From Anaerolineae bacterium (lineage in GTDB: Bacteria > Chloroflexota > Anaerolineae > Aggregatilineales > Phototrophicaceae), in assembly GCA_022826865.1 (NCBI GenBank), contig JAJDUC010000106.1, positions 1 to 64,000 of the forward strand: a stretch of 64,000 bases of DNA. The letters are read 5' to 3'. Below are positions 25,871-36,309 of this stretch, one piece after another; the stretch's first letter is position 1, and every line of letters starts with the position of its first letter. The translations under genes were made by a program, and so were the position numbers. Under the pieces are notes generated by a model, which was given only the letters and a program-made list of their open reading frames with translations, had not been told where the DNA came from and ran no database searches.

Positions 25871-26023
25871 GGTAGTGTATCAAAGTCGGTTGAAATAGTC
25901 TGGTAGGGGCGATCCGGTGGATCGCCCGATGGGTAAATCAGGATCGATATTGGGCGACTCACCGAGTCGCCCCTACCAAATCGTCGGTATTTGAAGAAAC
26001 TCAACCGACATTGATACAGTACC
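25871..26023. mobile_element. MITE-like element, copy 1 (153 bp) with 8-bp target duplication
   Basis: Seen: termini GGTAGTGTATC and GATACAGTACC form imperfect terminal inverted repeats that extend about 25 bp. The element is flanked on both sides by the direct repeat CGGCATTG (25863-25870 and 26024-26031). The interior has two palindromes, GGGCGATCC/GGATCGCCC (25907-25927) and GGGCGACTC/GAGTCGCCC (25952-25972), and no coding capacity. Relatives lie at 42059-42234 and 62912-63109. It sits between the Trm112-like gene and a glycosidase gene. Confidence 0.85.
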
Positions 26024-26115
26024 CGGCATTGGCGCTGTCCCATTTTACACCGGCAATTATAATCATGGCGTTGCGCCAGCAACGCTTAATGACCTGCTCG
26101 CTCGAGGGCCGAGCC

Positions 26116-27756
26116 ATGGCAATCCAGTTAAGCAATGGCAAAGCGCGCTCCGTCCATTCGCGACGGGGCGGCGCGATCCCTATCCTCGCCAGTCTCGGCT
26201 TGGTCCTTATTGCGCTGGCGAGTTTTCAGGCGCGGCACGCGGTGAAGGCTCAGGTCCCGCTTGCGCCGACATCGGCGCCCGGCGCGCTCGTCGGCGACGA
26301 CAGTTACCTCCGCTCGGACAGGCTGGGCATCACGTTTATCAGTTTCATCCACGATACCAGCGCCGAACGCTACCGCAACGCCTTGATTCTGGGCGCCGGC
26401 TGGAACCGTTGGCCGCTCTATTGGGATCGCATAGAAATCCAGCCGCATCAATATGACTGGTCAGCCTATGACAGTCTGCTCGCCGAGGACATCCGCCAGG
26501 GCCTGAAAACGAATGTGATTCTTTTGGGTCGGCCGGAATTCTGGCAAGATGGCGACAGCATCGCCAACCTGTTCGCGCCGATATTCGCCGACGGCAGCGA
26601 CAGCGCCGGCGGCGATGTGCCGATGCACCCGGACAATCACTGGGCGCATTTTGTGCACTACGCCGTTACGCGCTATAAACCGGGCGGCGTCCTGGCGCAG
26701 CACAATGCCTTCAATGACAGCGACGGCGTACGCGTCTGGGAAGTCTGGAATGAACCGGATGTGCCGCAATTCTGGCGGGGCGGCGCTGAAGCCTACGCCC
26801 GCCTGCTCAAAGTAGCGGCCATCGTCATAAAGACCGTTGATCCAAAAGCGCGCGTTGTCTTCGGCGGATTGTTGTTCGCCGATGGAGAGAGCCTGCTGAC
26901 AGAAGTGCTGCATCATATTCGCAACGACCCGCTGCGCGATCGCTACGACTGGTTCTTCGATATTATGGCGGTTCACAGTTATGACGATCCCTGGCGCAGC
27001 GGCTGGCTGACGAAAGTCGCGCAGGATAAGCTGGCCACGCTTGATTTGTCGCGGCCGATCTGGGTGAACGAGACCGGAGTCTCCGTTTGGAACGACTATC
27101 CCGGACCGGTCTGGGCGAATAATCCGGAACAACGGCAGCGCCTGGCGACCGTGGAGCAGCAGGCGCATTTTCTCATCATGAGCGCGGCATTCGCTTGGTC
27201 CAAGGGTGTCCAAGTGGTCATGTATCATCAACTGTACGATGATTGCGGCAATTATCCGGCGGGCACGGATTTCCCGCCGCATGGCGGCGAGCTCTGCGAG
27301 AGCGGCGCCTGCTTTGGCGACGCCTTCGGAATCTATCGTAACGCGCCTGGCTCACACTGCTTCAGCCAGCACCCGCTTGCCAATACGCCGCGCCCGGTGG
27401 CGCAGGCTTTTCAACTGCTCGCGGAAGTGTTTGGCAGCCAGCCCTTTGAAGCGCATAGCCTGACCGGCCTGAACGGCGAAGTCACGGTGATCACGTTCAA
27501 ACGAAGCAGCGGCTCGCGCATCATCGTCTTGTGGAACAACACCGATCAGCAGCTGACATATCCCTTTACGACATCAGGCGCGGCCTTGACGGCCTATGCC
27601 GCAAACGGCGAGATCCTGCCATTGCCGAGCCAGACCGGGACAATTGCCCTCGATCTCAAGCCGGCGGGCGACTACAGCTATCCCGATCTTGAAGGCTCCC
27701 GCAGCAGCGCAATCGGAGGCGAGCCCGTTATTCTGGTAGAATCAGCAAGAGCTTGA
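26116..27756 (+). CDS. Secreted or membrane-anchored glycoside hydrolase-like protein, clan GH-A (GH39/GH5-like)
   Basis: A 546-aa protein with a basic N-terminus and one hydrophobic signal/anchor segment (IPILASLGLVLIALASF). A TIM-barrel-like catalytic domain follows: GITFISFIHDTSAERY, GAGWNRWPLYWDRIE, then VWEVWNEPDVPQFW with the candidate acid/base E213, and PIWVNETGVSVW with the candidate nucleophile E319. The last ~100 residues resemble a beta-sandwich (IIVLWNNTDQQLTYPF). Members cleave or rearrange glycosides outside the cell; the substrate is unknown. The start is ATG 26116. The upstream open frame runs into a MITE and is not used. Confidence 0.82.
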   Translation: MAIQLSNGKARSVHSRRGGAIPILASLGLVLIALASFQARHAVKAQVPLAPTSAPGALVGDDSYLRSDRLGITFISFIHDTSAERYRNALILGAGWNRWPLYWDRIEIQPHQYDWSAYDSLLAEDIRQGLKTNVILLGRPEFWQDGDSIANLFAPIFADGSDSAGGDVPMHPDNHWAHFVHYAVTRYKPGGVLAQHNAFNDSDGVRVWEVWNEPDVPQFWRGGAEAYARLLKVAAIVIKTVDPKARVVFGGLLFADGESLLTEVLHHIRNDPLRDRYDWFFDIMAVHSYDDPWRSGWLTKVAQDKLATLDLSRPIWVNETGVSVWNDYPGPVWANNPEQRQRLATVEQQAHFLIMSAAFAWSKGVQVVMYHQLYDDCGNYPAGTDFPPHGGELCESGACFGDAFGIYRNAPGSHCFSQHPLANTPRPVAQAFQLLAEVFGSQPFEAHSLTGLNGEVTVITFKRSSGSRIIVLWNNTDQQLTYPFTTSGAALTAYAANGEILPLPSQTGTIALDLKPAGDYSYPDLEGSRSSAIGGEPVILVESARA

Positions 27757-27781
27757 TCGCCGCGCTGCGCGCAAATTCGGC

Positions 27782-28815
27782 ATGACCAAAAGGCGGAATT
27801 CCCGTCGGTACAACGAAACAATGAGCCGAAGACAAATAATCCTGATTCTTGCCAGCGTCCTTGTAAGCATGGTATTGCTGGTCTTCATCCTGCGCGACAT
27901 ACCAATTGCTGATGTCATAGCGGTGATTCGCCGCGCCGACCCGGCATATCTGTTATTGGCGTTTCTTTGCGCGACTCTGTCGCTCTTCACGCGCGGCGTT
28001 CGCTGGTGGGATTTGCTCAGCCGCCGTCTGCCGCTTTCGCAAGCGGCTCACCTGGTGAACATCATGTTCCTGGGCAATCAATTGCCCCTGCGCCTGGGAG
28101 AAGTCGCGCGGAGCGTGCTGGCCAGGCGCGAAGGCATTCCGCTAGTGACATCGGCCACCAGCATCGTCGTGGAACGATTGATCGACACGCTTGTTGTCGC
28201 GCTTATGATCGCCGCCGTCATCGGCAATCTGCCCGACATGCCGCCGGAAGTCTCAAATCGGGCAGCGGTATTCGGCCTGCTCGCGCTGACCGGTTTCACG
28301 GCGCTGCTGTTGCTTGCCCGGGCGCCGCATATCGCCCGGCAATTGCTGGAAAAGCTCATGGCGTTAATCCCTTTCTTGCAGCGCCTGCCGCTCAAGTCGA
28401 TTCTCGACAATCTACTCGATGGTCTGCAGCCCCTCACGCAGTGGCGCAGTTTGGGCTTCACACTGGCCTGGACTGTCATCGCCTGGTTCTTTTCGCTGGC
28501 AGCCTTCTATTTCTTGCATCTCGCCCTGCGCATTGAAGTGGATTACATCTTGAGCGTGCCGCTCGGGATATCGCTGGCGGCCCTAAGTTTGGCTTTGCCG
28601 GTCAGCGTAGCCGGGCTGGGCCCATTTGAACTCGCAATCGTGGTGGCGGGTCAGGCGACAGGCATGGATCAACTGGAGGCGATCTCTCTGGGTTTCCTGC
28701 TGCACGGGGTCACCGTCGCCGGCAACGCCATCTGGGGCGCCGTCGGCCTGGTCGCTATGGGTGTCTCCCCCGTCTCGGCTTTTTCCCTGCGACAGTTTGA
28801 CCCCGCCGACGACGG

Positions 28816-28819
<4 letters not shown>
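27782..28819 (+). CDS. Flippase-like / lysylphosphatidylglycerol synthase TM-region family membrane protein
   Basis: A 345-aa membrane protein with about eight hydrophobic helices. Conserved segments are typical of the UPF0104/LPG-synthase-TM family: RADPAYLLLAFLCATLSLFTRGVRWW, then NQLPLRLGEVARSVLARREGI, ATSIVVERLIDTLVV, and LPVSVAGLGPFELAIV. Family members are proposed to move lipid-linked molecules across the membrane. It lies 25 nt after the glycosidase gene, probably the same transcript, which suggests a cell-envelope glycan role (inference). Its TAG stop overlaps the convergent Rieske gene within CTAG. ATG 27821 is an alternative start. Confidence 0.82.
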
Positions 28820-29928
<1,109 letters not shown>

Positions 29929-30137
29929 GACTGTTGGTCCCTGTCAGGGATTAACTGCGCCCCCAGATTATAGGTAAATCCAAGCCGAAATTACAAAGAT
30001 TTTACGATTGAAATCTGAATCCAGCGCCGTATTTCGTATAATCGTAGTTGAGGAAATGCCGGGCGCCGCTTGCGTCGCATCAAGGCGGCAAGGCATACTG
30101 ATAGGCTATCAGTCATAGTCTACGGAGATCATAACCC

Positions 30138-31238
30138 GTGCAAAGGCAAAAGAAGGTCTTCTGGGGAACGCTGCTTCTGCTGAGCATAATCTGGATTGCC
30201 GCCGGTATATTCTTCACTTCAGACGCCTTCAATGGCGGAAGCCTTGGCGAGGATGTGACGAGCGGCGTCAAATCTTTGGCTGGCAGCGTCGATGTCGTTT
30301 TGCCCGCGGCCTATTCGCCCGCGCTGATATTCCTCGTCACCGGATTGCCGGTCGCGGCCTTGTCCCTATTCTTCTACAGTCGCAATCGACGCGCTATCAG
30401 CGTCACCAGGAGCAGCGCAAGCGACGGGAATATCCGTCGACAAACCATCGCCGTTACGCTGCTGGCCCTGATCGTCGCGCTTTTCATTTGGAATATGCGC
30501 GATGTGGAAAACGCGGTGCGAAGTACCAATTCCGCAGCAACCGGTTTCAATTTGTCGGTTGTGACCTATCCGGTCCGCCTCTTCGTGACCTATGTTCACG
30601 AAGCCGGTCATTCCCTGGCTGCGCTTCTAACTGGCGGGCAGGTGCAAGGATTTGAAGTTAATCCGGATGGATCCGGGGTGGCGGTGGTCAATGGCGGGAA
30701 CATCGCCCTGATCGCGCCGGCCGGTTATCTGGGCGCCGCTCTGTTCGGTTCGCTGCTCTTCTTCTTGACCAACCGCATACCAAAGTGGACGAGCGGCCTC
30801 GCCTTCTTGCTTGGCCTGTCGATCATCGCGCTCACGCTCAGCTATGCCCTGCCTAGCGCCGAACGCGGACCGACCGCGCTGATCGTCGGCATTGGATTTG
30901 GCGTTGGTCTAATCGCCCTGGGTTGGCAGGCGCCCAGACTGGTCAACGTGTTCTTGCTCAATACCTTGGCGATACTCACCGCCTTAAATGCGGTATTCGA
31001 TCTGCGGCTGCTGGTGCAAAACGCCGATGCGCTCAGCGCAGTCGGCAAGAACGACGCCGCTCAGTTTTCGGAGCAGGTTACGCCGCTGCTGCCGGCCTCT
31101 GTGGTCGCCGCGATTTGGGCTGCAGTCGCCTTTTGCATGCTCGGGGCGGCGGTCTATTTCGGTCTCATCAAACAAGTTGGCGGCGAGTTAAGCAGCGCCG
31201 TGAGCGAAAAAAGCAAGGCGCAGACATCAGAAGCTTAA
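30138..31238 (+). CDS. M50B-type integral membrane metalloprotease-like protein
   Basis: A 366-aa protein with about nine hydrophobic helices. One helix carries the zinc-binding motif HEAGH (residues 154-158) in FVTYVHEAGHSLAALLTGG, followed by a GSGVAVVNGG strand. That is the arrangement of the M50B peptidase-like family (site-2-protease relatives). Such proteins can cleave within membranes, but many uncharacterised members exist and activity is not shown. The start is GTG 30138 after CGGAGAT. A TATAAT-like box occurs at 30037-30042. The gene downstream is a clear paralog that has lost the motif. Confidence 0.82.
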   Translation: MQRQKKVFWGTLLLLSIIWIAAGIFFTSDAFNGGSLGEDVTSGVKSLAGSVDVVLPAAYSPALIFLVTGLPVAALSLFFYSRNRRAISVTRSSASDGNIRRQTIAVTLLALIVALFIWNMRDVENAVRSTNSAATGFNLSVVTYPVRLFVTYVHEAGHSLAALLTGGQVQGFEVNPDGSGVAVVNGGNIALIAPAGYLGAALFGSLLFFLTNRIPKWTSGLAFLLGLSIIALTLSYALPSAERGPTALIVGIGFGVGLIALGWQAPRLVNVFLLNTLAILTALNAVFDLRLLVQNADALSAVGKNDAAQFSEQVTPLLPASVVAAIWAAVAFCMLGAAVYFGLIKQVGGELSSAVSEKSKAQTSEA

Positions 31239-31301
31239 GCGCCGGCGAGTTTCCATCCGGTCGCGATGTCAAATGAAGCCATAGGCGAAAGGAGAGCAGA
31301 A

Positions 31302-32102
31302 ATGTTAAGAGATTTCGTAGAACGCAAGGTTCGCCGCCAGATCGTGCAGCAGAGCCTGATTATTTCGGCCTTGGCCTTTGCCGCCATATTGTTGCTGTGG
31401 TACAGCGATTCCATGGCGAATGTGGTACATCCGCTGCGTATGTTCATCAATAACATTCATGGCGGCTTAAGCGCCTTTGCCATGCAAGTCACGGGCGGTT
31501 CCGTCGATAGTTTCACGTTGTCGCGCGCGGGCGCCTATGAAATCCGATATAATGGCGGCGCGGATGCCCTCATTATGTCCGCCGGTTATCTGGGCTCGGC
31601 GCTGCTGGGTTCAGTCGCCTTCTTCCTGGTCAACCGCGCGCCGCACCTCATTCGCCTGATGTCAATCGTCATCGGCGTCTTTACCGTCGGCTTTCTGGCG
31701 CTCTTCATCCGCCCGGACGCAACGGGCGACGCCGTTTCCATGCTTATTTGCATGGCATTCGGCTTATTCCTAATCGTCTTGGGCTGGAAGGGCCAGGGCG
31801 ATATCAATCAGTTGCGCTCGCGAAAGACGGTCGCCCGCATCGTCATGACCGTGGTCGCCCTGATGACCGGCTTGCATATCATCCTCGATCTGCCAACCGT
31901 CTTGTCGACGCCCATTTACAGCGGATTCGATCGTATTACCAACCCGGTCGCCTATTTTGCCGCTAATGTCATGTCCGGCGCGCCACTCCAGCTTGTCGCC
32001 TTCAGCTGGGCCGGGATCGCCGTCGCCTTGATGGCAGCCGCCCTTTACTTGAGCGTCCCGCGCCAATTGAAGAAGATCCCCAACAACGACGATATCGTCT
32101 AA
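31302..32102 (+). CDS. Catalytically degenerate paralog of the preceding M50B-type protein
   Basis: A 266-aa membrane protein. It aligns with the upstream protein through PLRMFINNIHGGLSAFAM..TGG versus PVRLFVTYVHEAGHSLAALLTGG, and through ALIMSAGYLGSALLGSVAFFLVNR versus ALIAPAGYLGAALFGSLLFFLTNR. The zinc motif HEAGH is replaced by HGGLS (H53 kept, glutamate and second histidine lost), so it should not be a protease. Inference: a pseudoprotease partner or regulator. The start is ATG 31302 with GGAGAG upstream. It lies 63 nt after the paralog and is followed by a strong terminator. Confidence 0.8.
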   Translation: MLRDFVERKVRRQIVQQSLIISALAFAAILLLWYSDSMANVVHPLRMFINNIHGGLSAFAMQVTGGSVDSFTLSRAGAYEIRYNGGADALIMSAGYLGSALLGSVAFFLVNRAPHLIRLMSIVIGVFTVGFLALFIRPDATGDAVSMLICMAFGLFLIVLGWKGQGDINQLRSRKTVARIVMTVVALMTGLHIILDLPTVLSTPIYSGFDRITNPVAYFAANVMSGAPLQLVAFSWAGIAVALMAAALYLSVPRQLKKIPNNDDIV

Positions 32103-32128
32103 GCAGCCGTTGCATAATCAGTTGGCCG

Positions 32129-32160
32129 AAGGGCATGCGCTGCTTGCATGCCCTTTTCTC
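32129..32160 (+). terminator. Rho-independent terminator after the M50-type pair
   Basis: Perfect 10-bp stem AAGGGCATGC / GCATGCCCTT with a 7-nt loop, running into TTCTCTC, 27 nt past the stop codon. This is a textbook intrinsic terminator and the clearest one in the window. Confidence 0.85.
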
Positions 32161-32210
32161 TCCCCTGCCACAGCAAATAGCTCACATGTCAATTTGATTT
32201 TTGTTATTGT

Positions 32211-32281
32211 GCAAACTTCTAATCTTCGCCGTTTGCAAAATGAATTAACCTATGTTAAAATTTTGTTGACTCATAGGTAAA
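32211..32281 (+). promoter_or_regulatory. Promoter with two inverted repeats upstream of the metal ATPase gene (candidate metalloregulator operator)
   Basis: Seen: -35 TTGCAA (32233-32238), a 17-nt spacer, and -10 TAAAAT (32256-32261). A near-perfect inverted repeat TTAACCTATG (32245-32254) / CATAGGTAAA (32272-32281; 9 of 10 pairs) brackets the -10 box. A second one, GCAAAC/GTTTGC (32211-32216 and 32231-32236), overlaps the -35 box. The region is much more AT-rich than its surroundings. Inference: a dimeric repressor or activator responding to metal binds here. No regulator gene is adjacent. Confidence 0.6.
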
Positions 32282-32295
32282 CGAAGTGAGCGAAG

Positions 32296-34269
32296 ATGGC
32301 GCAAAATATCGCCCGGCTTGCCACTGCTGAGAATACACGTGAAGGCACAGCCCATCGTTTCAGCCAAGAATGGCTCGCGCCAAAGCTGGTCGTCGTCACT
32401 CTGGCGGCAATCGTCGCCAGCCTGGTCGGCGAGCGCCTGGGCGCATCGCAGGCCGTCTTGCTCTCTTTGGGCATCGTCGCCTACCTGGCCGGCGGATTTT
32501 ATGGCGCAAAATCAGCCCTGGAAAGCTTGCGCGCCGGCGCGCTGGATGTCGATCTGCTGATGGTTCTGGCGGCGCTGGGCGCGGCCTTCATTGGCCAGTG
32601 GCGGGAGGGCGCCATACTGCTCTTCCTCTTTTCGCTGAGCAATGTGCTGCAGGACTACGCGATCGACCGCAGTCGGCGCGCCATTCGCGATCTTTTCCAA
32701 CTCTACCCGAAGACGGCGAAGGTGAAACGCGGCGACAGCATAGAAGAATTGTCCATCGGCGAGATCAAAAGCGGAGACATCGTGTTGATCGAACCGGGCG
32801 AGCGCATACCGGTGGACGGCCTGGTCATCGCCGGCAACTCCACAGTTGATGAAAGCCCAATCACCGGCGAATCCATGCCCGTGGACAAATTGATCGGAGA
32901 CGAAGTGTTCGCCGGCGCCCTGAACAAGCAAGGCATCCTTGATGTGCGATCGCTGCGTTCCACCGAGCAGACGACATTGTCTCGCATCATCAAACTCGTC
33001 GAGGAAGCGCAAGGCAGCAAGGCGCCGACGGAGAGATTCCTTTATCGATTCGAGCAGGTTTACGCCAAGCTAATCATCTTCGGAGTTTTGCTCTTCATCG
33101 TCCTGCCGCCGGCCTTGGGTCTAAGCGATTTTCATAGCAACTTTTATCGCGCCATGGTCTTAATGACGGTAGCATCGCCCTGCGCCCTTGTAATCAGCGT
33201 GCCATCGGCCTTCATCTCCGCCATTGCCGCGGCCGCGAGACGCGGCTTGCTATTCAAGGGCGGCGCCAGCCTCGAAAAGCTGGCCGCGGTCAAGGTATTC
33301 GCCTTCGACAAAACCGGCACGCTCACGCTGGGCCAGCCAGCGGTAACTGATGTCGTTCTCGCTCAAGGTGTAACGGAAGAAGAACTGCTTCGGGCGGCCG
33401 CCTCGATTGAAGCGCGTTCCGAACATCCGCTGGCGCGGGCGATCGTCGAATATGCCGCCGCGCGCGACCTGCGGCCCGCGCCCATCCAGGACTTTGCCGC
33501 CCGGCCCGGGCAGGGCGTGCGCGCGCTGCTTGATGGCCAGGAAGTGCAAGTCGGCCGTGTATCGCAATTGCGACCGCGCCGCCCGCTGCCCGGGCGTTTG
33601 GACAAGGCGCAACGGCGGCTGGAAGGCGAAGGCAAAACTGTTGCCGCAGTCGCCCGCGCAGACAAGTGGCTGGGTTTGATTGCGCTCGCCGACGAAGCGC
33701 GCGGGTCTGCGCCCGGTTTGGTTGCCGACCTCAAGCGCCTGGGAATACAGGTTGTGATGTTGACCGGCGACAATCGCCGTGTGGCGGAGTCAATAGCGGC
33801 GCGTGTCGGCATCGACCAGGTATACGCCGAATTGCTCCCGCAGGAAAAAGCGCAGGCGCTGCGCCGGTTTCAGGAAGAAATCGGCCCGGTTGTCATGGTT
33901 GGCGATGGCATTAACGATGCGCCCGCCCTGGCTGTCGCCGATGTCGGAATCGCCATGGGCGGCGCCGGCGCGGATGTGGCCCTGGAAACTTCAGATGTGG
34001 CGCTGATGGGCGACCGGCTCCAACGCTTAATGGACGCCGTCCAGCTGAGCAGGCGCGCCCGGCGCGTCGTCTGGCAGAATATCGGCTTTTCGCTGATGGT
34101 TATTGTTTTGCTCGTCCTGGGCGTTATTTTCGCCCAGTTGTCTCTGCCGCTTGGCGTGCTCGGTCACGAGGGCAGCACGGTCATTGTTGTTCTCAACGGT
34201 TTGCTCAGTTTGCTCGTCCTGCCGGAACTGCTTCGGCGCCGGATGCGCGGCATCGGCGGCAATACCTAA
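32296..34269 (+). CDS. P1B-type heavy-metal-transporting ATPase, SPC-motif (P1B-4, Co/Fe/Zn export-like)
   Basis: A 657-aa metal pump. Phosphorylation site DKTGTLT (D338), TGES actuator loop (ITGESMPVDK), SEHPLARAIV (the HP motif of metal ATPases), and the hinge GDGINDAPALAVADVGIAMG. The transmembrane metal motif is SPC (294-296) rather than CPC, and the last helices contain HEGST. Together with the lack of an N-terminal metal-binding domain, this fits subgroup P1B-4 (CoaT/CtpD-like). Known members export cobalt, iron or zinc; the metal here is inferred. It is preceded by an operator-like promoter. Its stop overlaps the convergent ligase gene by 4 nt. Confidence 0.9.
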   Translation: MAQNIARLATAENTREGTAHRFSQEWLAPKLVVVTLAAIVASLVGERLGASQAVLLSLGIVAYLAGGFYGAKSALESLRAGALDVDLLMVLAALGAAFIGQWREGAILLFLFSLSNVLQDYAIDRSRRAIRDLFQLYPKTAKVKRGDSIEELSIGEIKSGDIVLIEPGERIPVDGLVIAGNSTVDESPITGESMPVDKLIGDEVFAGALNKQGILDVRSLRSTEQTTLSRIIKLVEEAQGSKAPTERFLYRFEQVYAKLIIFGVLLFIVLPPALGLSDFHSNFYRAMVLMTVASPCALVISVPSAFISAIAAAARRGLLFKGGASLEKLAAVKVFAFDKTGTLTLGQPAVTDVVLAQGVTEEELLRAAASIEARSEHPLARAIVEYAAARDLRPAPIQDFAARPGQGVRALLDGQEVQVGRVSQLRPRRPLPGRLDKAQRRLEGEGKTVAAVARADKWLGLIALADEARGSAPGLVADLKRLGIQVVMLTGDNRRVAESIAARVGIDQVYAELLPQEKAQALRRFQEEIGPVVMVGDGINDAPALAVADVGIAMGGAGADVALETSDVALMGDRLQRLMDAVQLSRRARRVVWQNIGFSLMVIVLLVLGVIFAQLSLPLGVLGHEGSTVIVVLNGLLSLLVLPELLRRRMRGIGGNT

Positions 34270-36071
34270 GGTCTGAACTGCGTCCGCTCCCATTCGGCAA
34301 AGAGATCTTGCAGCTTCAAGCGCTGATATTTGCCGGTTGAGGTCACCGGTATTTCACTTCCGAAGACGACTGCTTTGGGTGATTTCTCGAAGGGCATTTG
34401 TTGGCGGCAGCGCGCGATGATCGCCTCATCGTCGATTTGCTCGCCCTCCTCCAAGACCACATAAGCGCCGACCTCCTCGCCGTAATAGACATTCTGGAAG
34501 CCGATGGCCAAGCCCGCTTTCACCCCGTCTATGCCGATCAGGACCTCCTCAATGTCGAAGGGGCTGAACTTAACCCCGCCGCGATTGATTAATTCCTTGA
34601 TCCGCCCGGTGATGAAGAAGAACTGCCGCCCGCTTTCATCAAGAAGGAAGAAGCCTTCATCGCCACTGCGAAACCACTGAAACTTGAAGGTCTCGGCATT
34701 GGCGTCCGGACGCTTGTAATAGCCCTGCATGACGTTGTGCCCGCGGATGCAGATTTCGCCCCGCTCGCCCTCGCCCAGCTGCTCGCCGCTGCCGTCGGCG
34801 GTGAAGATCGCCATCTCATTCGGCTCGATAGGACAGCCTATGCTTGGGTAGCCATGATCGAGCAGCCAATGCTGATTCGTTTCCCAGGAAAGGCCGATCG
34901 GCAAAAAGCATGAATAACAGGTGCTCTCGCTCAAGCCGTAACCATGCAATATGGTCAGGCCAAAGAATTCGCTGAAGCTCTTGGCCAAAGCCACGGACAA
35001 GGTACCGGCGCCGCAAATGAAATGGCGAAAATGCGTCAGATCGCGGCGACTGATCCCGCCGCCGAAGATCGTCTTGCCGGCTTCCCGCTCGCGTTCGCCA
35101 TATTCGATCAAGAATTGCAGCAGGGTCGGAACGACGCTGACGACATTCACCCGCTCGCGCGCCACCCGCTCCCAGAAGTGCGACACGCTAAAGCGGCGGT
35201 TGAGGACGGTTGAGCCGCCAACATACAAAGGAATCATGATCGTCACAACGATGCCGTTCACATGGTGTATCGGCAGCACGCACATTGCGCGCTGATTGCC
35301 GGTAATCGCCTGCCATTGGCTGATGCCATAGGCATCAACCAGCAGATTGTATTGTGACAGGATGACGCCTTTGGGCGTGCCAGTGGTGCCGCTTGTATAG
35401 ACCAGCAGGGCCTCATCGTCCAGCGCGGCGGTCTCCGCATTGCCTTCGCCCATGGGCATATCCGCCGCTTTGGCGCCGGATTCATCGCCAAGGAAGGTGG
35501 TTGGGCGGTCTTTCAGCGCTGCATGAAAGTTGAGGTAATTTTTACCGGGCCTCCCGCCCACCTGTACGACCCGCTTGATGTTTGGCGCGCCCGGGTCGCG
35601 CTCGTTGCCTCGAATAATGCGCTCGGCGCGCCCCAGGTATTCCGCGCGGACGAAGCAGACCTTGGCCTCGCAGTTGCGCAGGATAAAGGCGATCCGCAGG
35701 TCGTCTTCGCCGACATTCTGCGGCGCTACCGCCGCCCCAATGACCCAGCAGGCGAAATAAATGAGAACGGTATCAACATGATTGTAGGCAATTGTCGCGA
35801 CGCGGTCTCCCCGGCGCACGCCGAGATCGTCGTACAAGAAATTGGCCGCCTGGTGCGCACGGGCGGTGAATTCCGCGTAGCTCAGTTCAAGGCGCCTGTC
35901 ATCATCATCGTAATTGATCAGAAAGGTCTTGCCGCCTGAAGTCTTGGCATGCATCGCCAGCAAATCACGGATATTGCGAAATGGCACTTTGTGCGCTTCC
36001 GGCGGCGCGCCGTCCTTAAAATGCGCCCAGTACAAATTCGTCCGCGTCTGCGAATCCAGCGCCTTCGGCAT
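34266..36071 (-). CDS. AMP-dependent acyl-CoA synthetase/ligase (class I adenylate-forming enzyme)
   Basis: A 601-aa enzyme that activates a carboxylic acid with ATP and forms its CoA thioester. Motifs: P-loop-like TSGTTGTPKGVILSQYN, LHGYGLSESTCYSCF, SGDEGFFLLDESGR followed by FFITGRIKELINRGG, and the C-terminal TSTGKYQR, where the lysine is the usual adenylation residue. Chain-length specificity is not clear. I start at ATG 36071 (preceded by GAGGAAAAGCGAG). The frame stays open to 36449, but that part overlaps the UDP-glucose dehydrogenase gene on the other strand and is low-complexity. Divergent from ugd. Confidence 0.88.
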   Translation of the reverse strand: MPKALDSQTRTNLYWAHFKDGAPPEAHKVPFRNIRDLLAMHAKTSGGKTFLINYDDDDRRLELSYAEFTARAHQAANFLYDDLGVRRGDRVATIAYNHVDTVLIYFACWVIGAAVAPQNVGEDDLRIAFILRNCEAKVCFVRAEYLGRAERIIRGNERDPGAPNIKRVVQVGGRPGKNYLNFHAALKDRPTTFLGDESGAKAADMPMGEGNAETAALDDEALLVYTSGTTGTPKGVILSQYNLLVDAYGISQWQAITGNQRAMCVLPIHHVNGIVVTIMIPLYVGGSTVLNRRFSVSHFWERVARERVNVVSVVPTLLQFLIEYGEREREAGKTIFGGGISRRDLTHFRHFICGAGTLSVALAKSFSEFFGLTILHGYGLSESTCYSCFLPIGLSWETNQHWLLDHGYPSIGCPIEPNEMAIFTADGSGEQLGEGERGEICIRGHNVMQGYYKRPDANAETFKFQWFRSGDEGFFLLDESGRQFFFITGRIKELINRGGVKFSPFDIEEVLIGIDGVKAGLAIGFQNVYYGEEVGAYVVLEEGEQIDDEAIIARCRQQMPFEKSPKAVVFGSEIPVTSTGKYQRLKLQDLFAEWERTQFRP

Positions 36072-36309
36072 CTCGCTTTTCCTCAACATTCTTTGATGCG
36101 CGACATGCCAGTATAACAAGAGAAATAGCTTTTTGAACGCCAAAATCGGCTCTGCCGCAAGACGCCTGGGCGCTTCGGCGGTATCGAAACTGCAAGATAC
36201 GTGCCATACTTCGAATGTGCAAATCGTCGCAAAGGATAAGCGGGGCCGGACGTGTAAAAGTAGCTGGCCCGCATAGGGACAACCCGACGCAAAACTGGAT
36301 GATGTTGAC

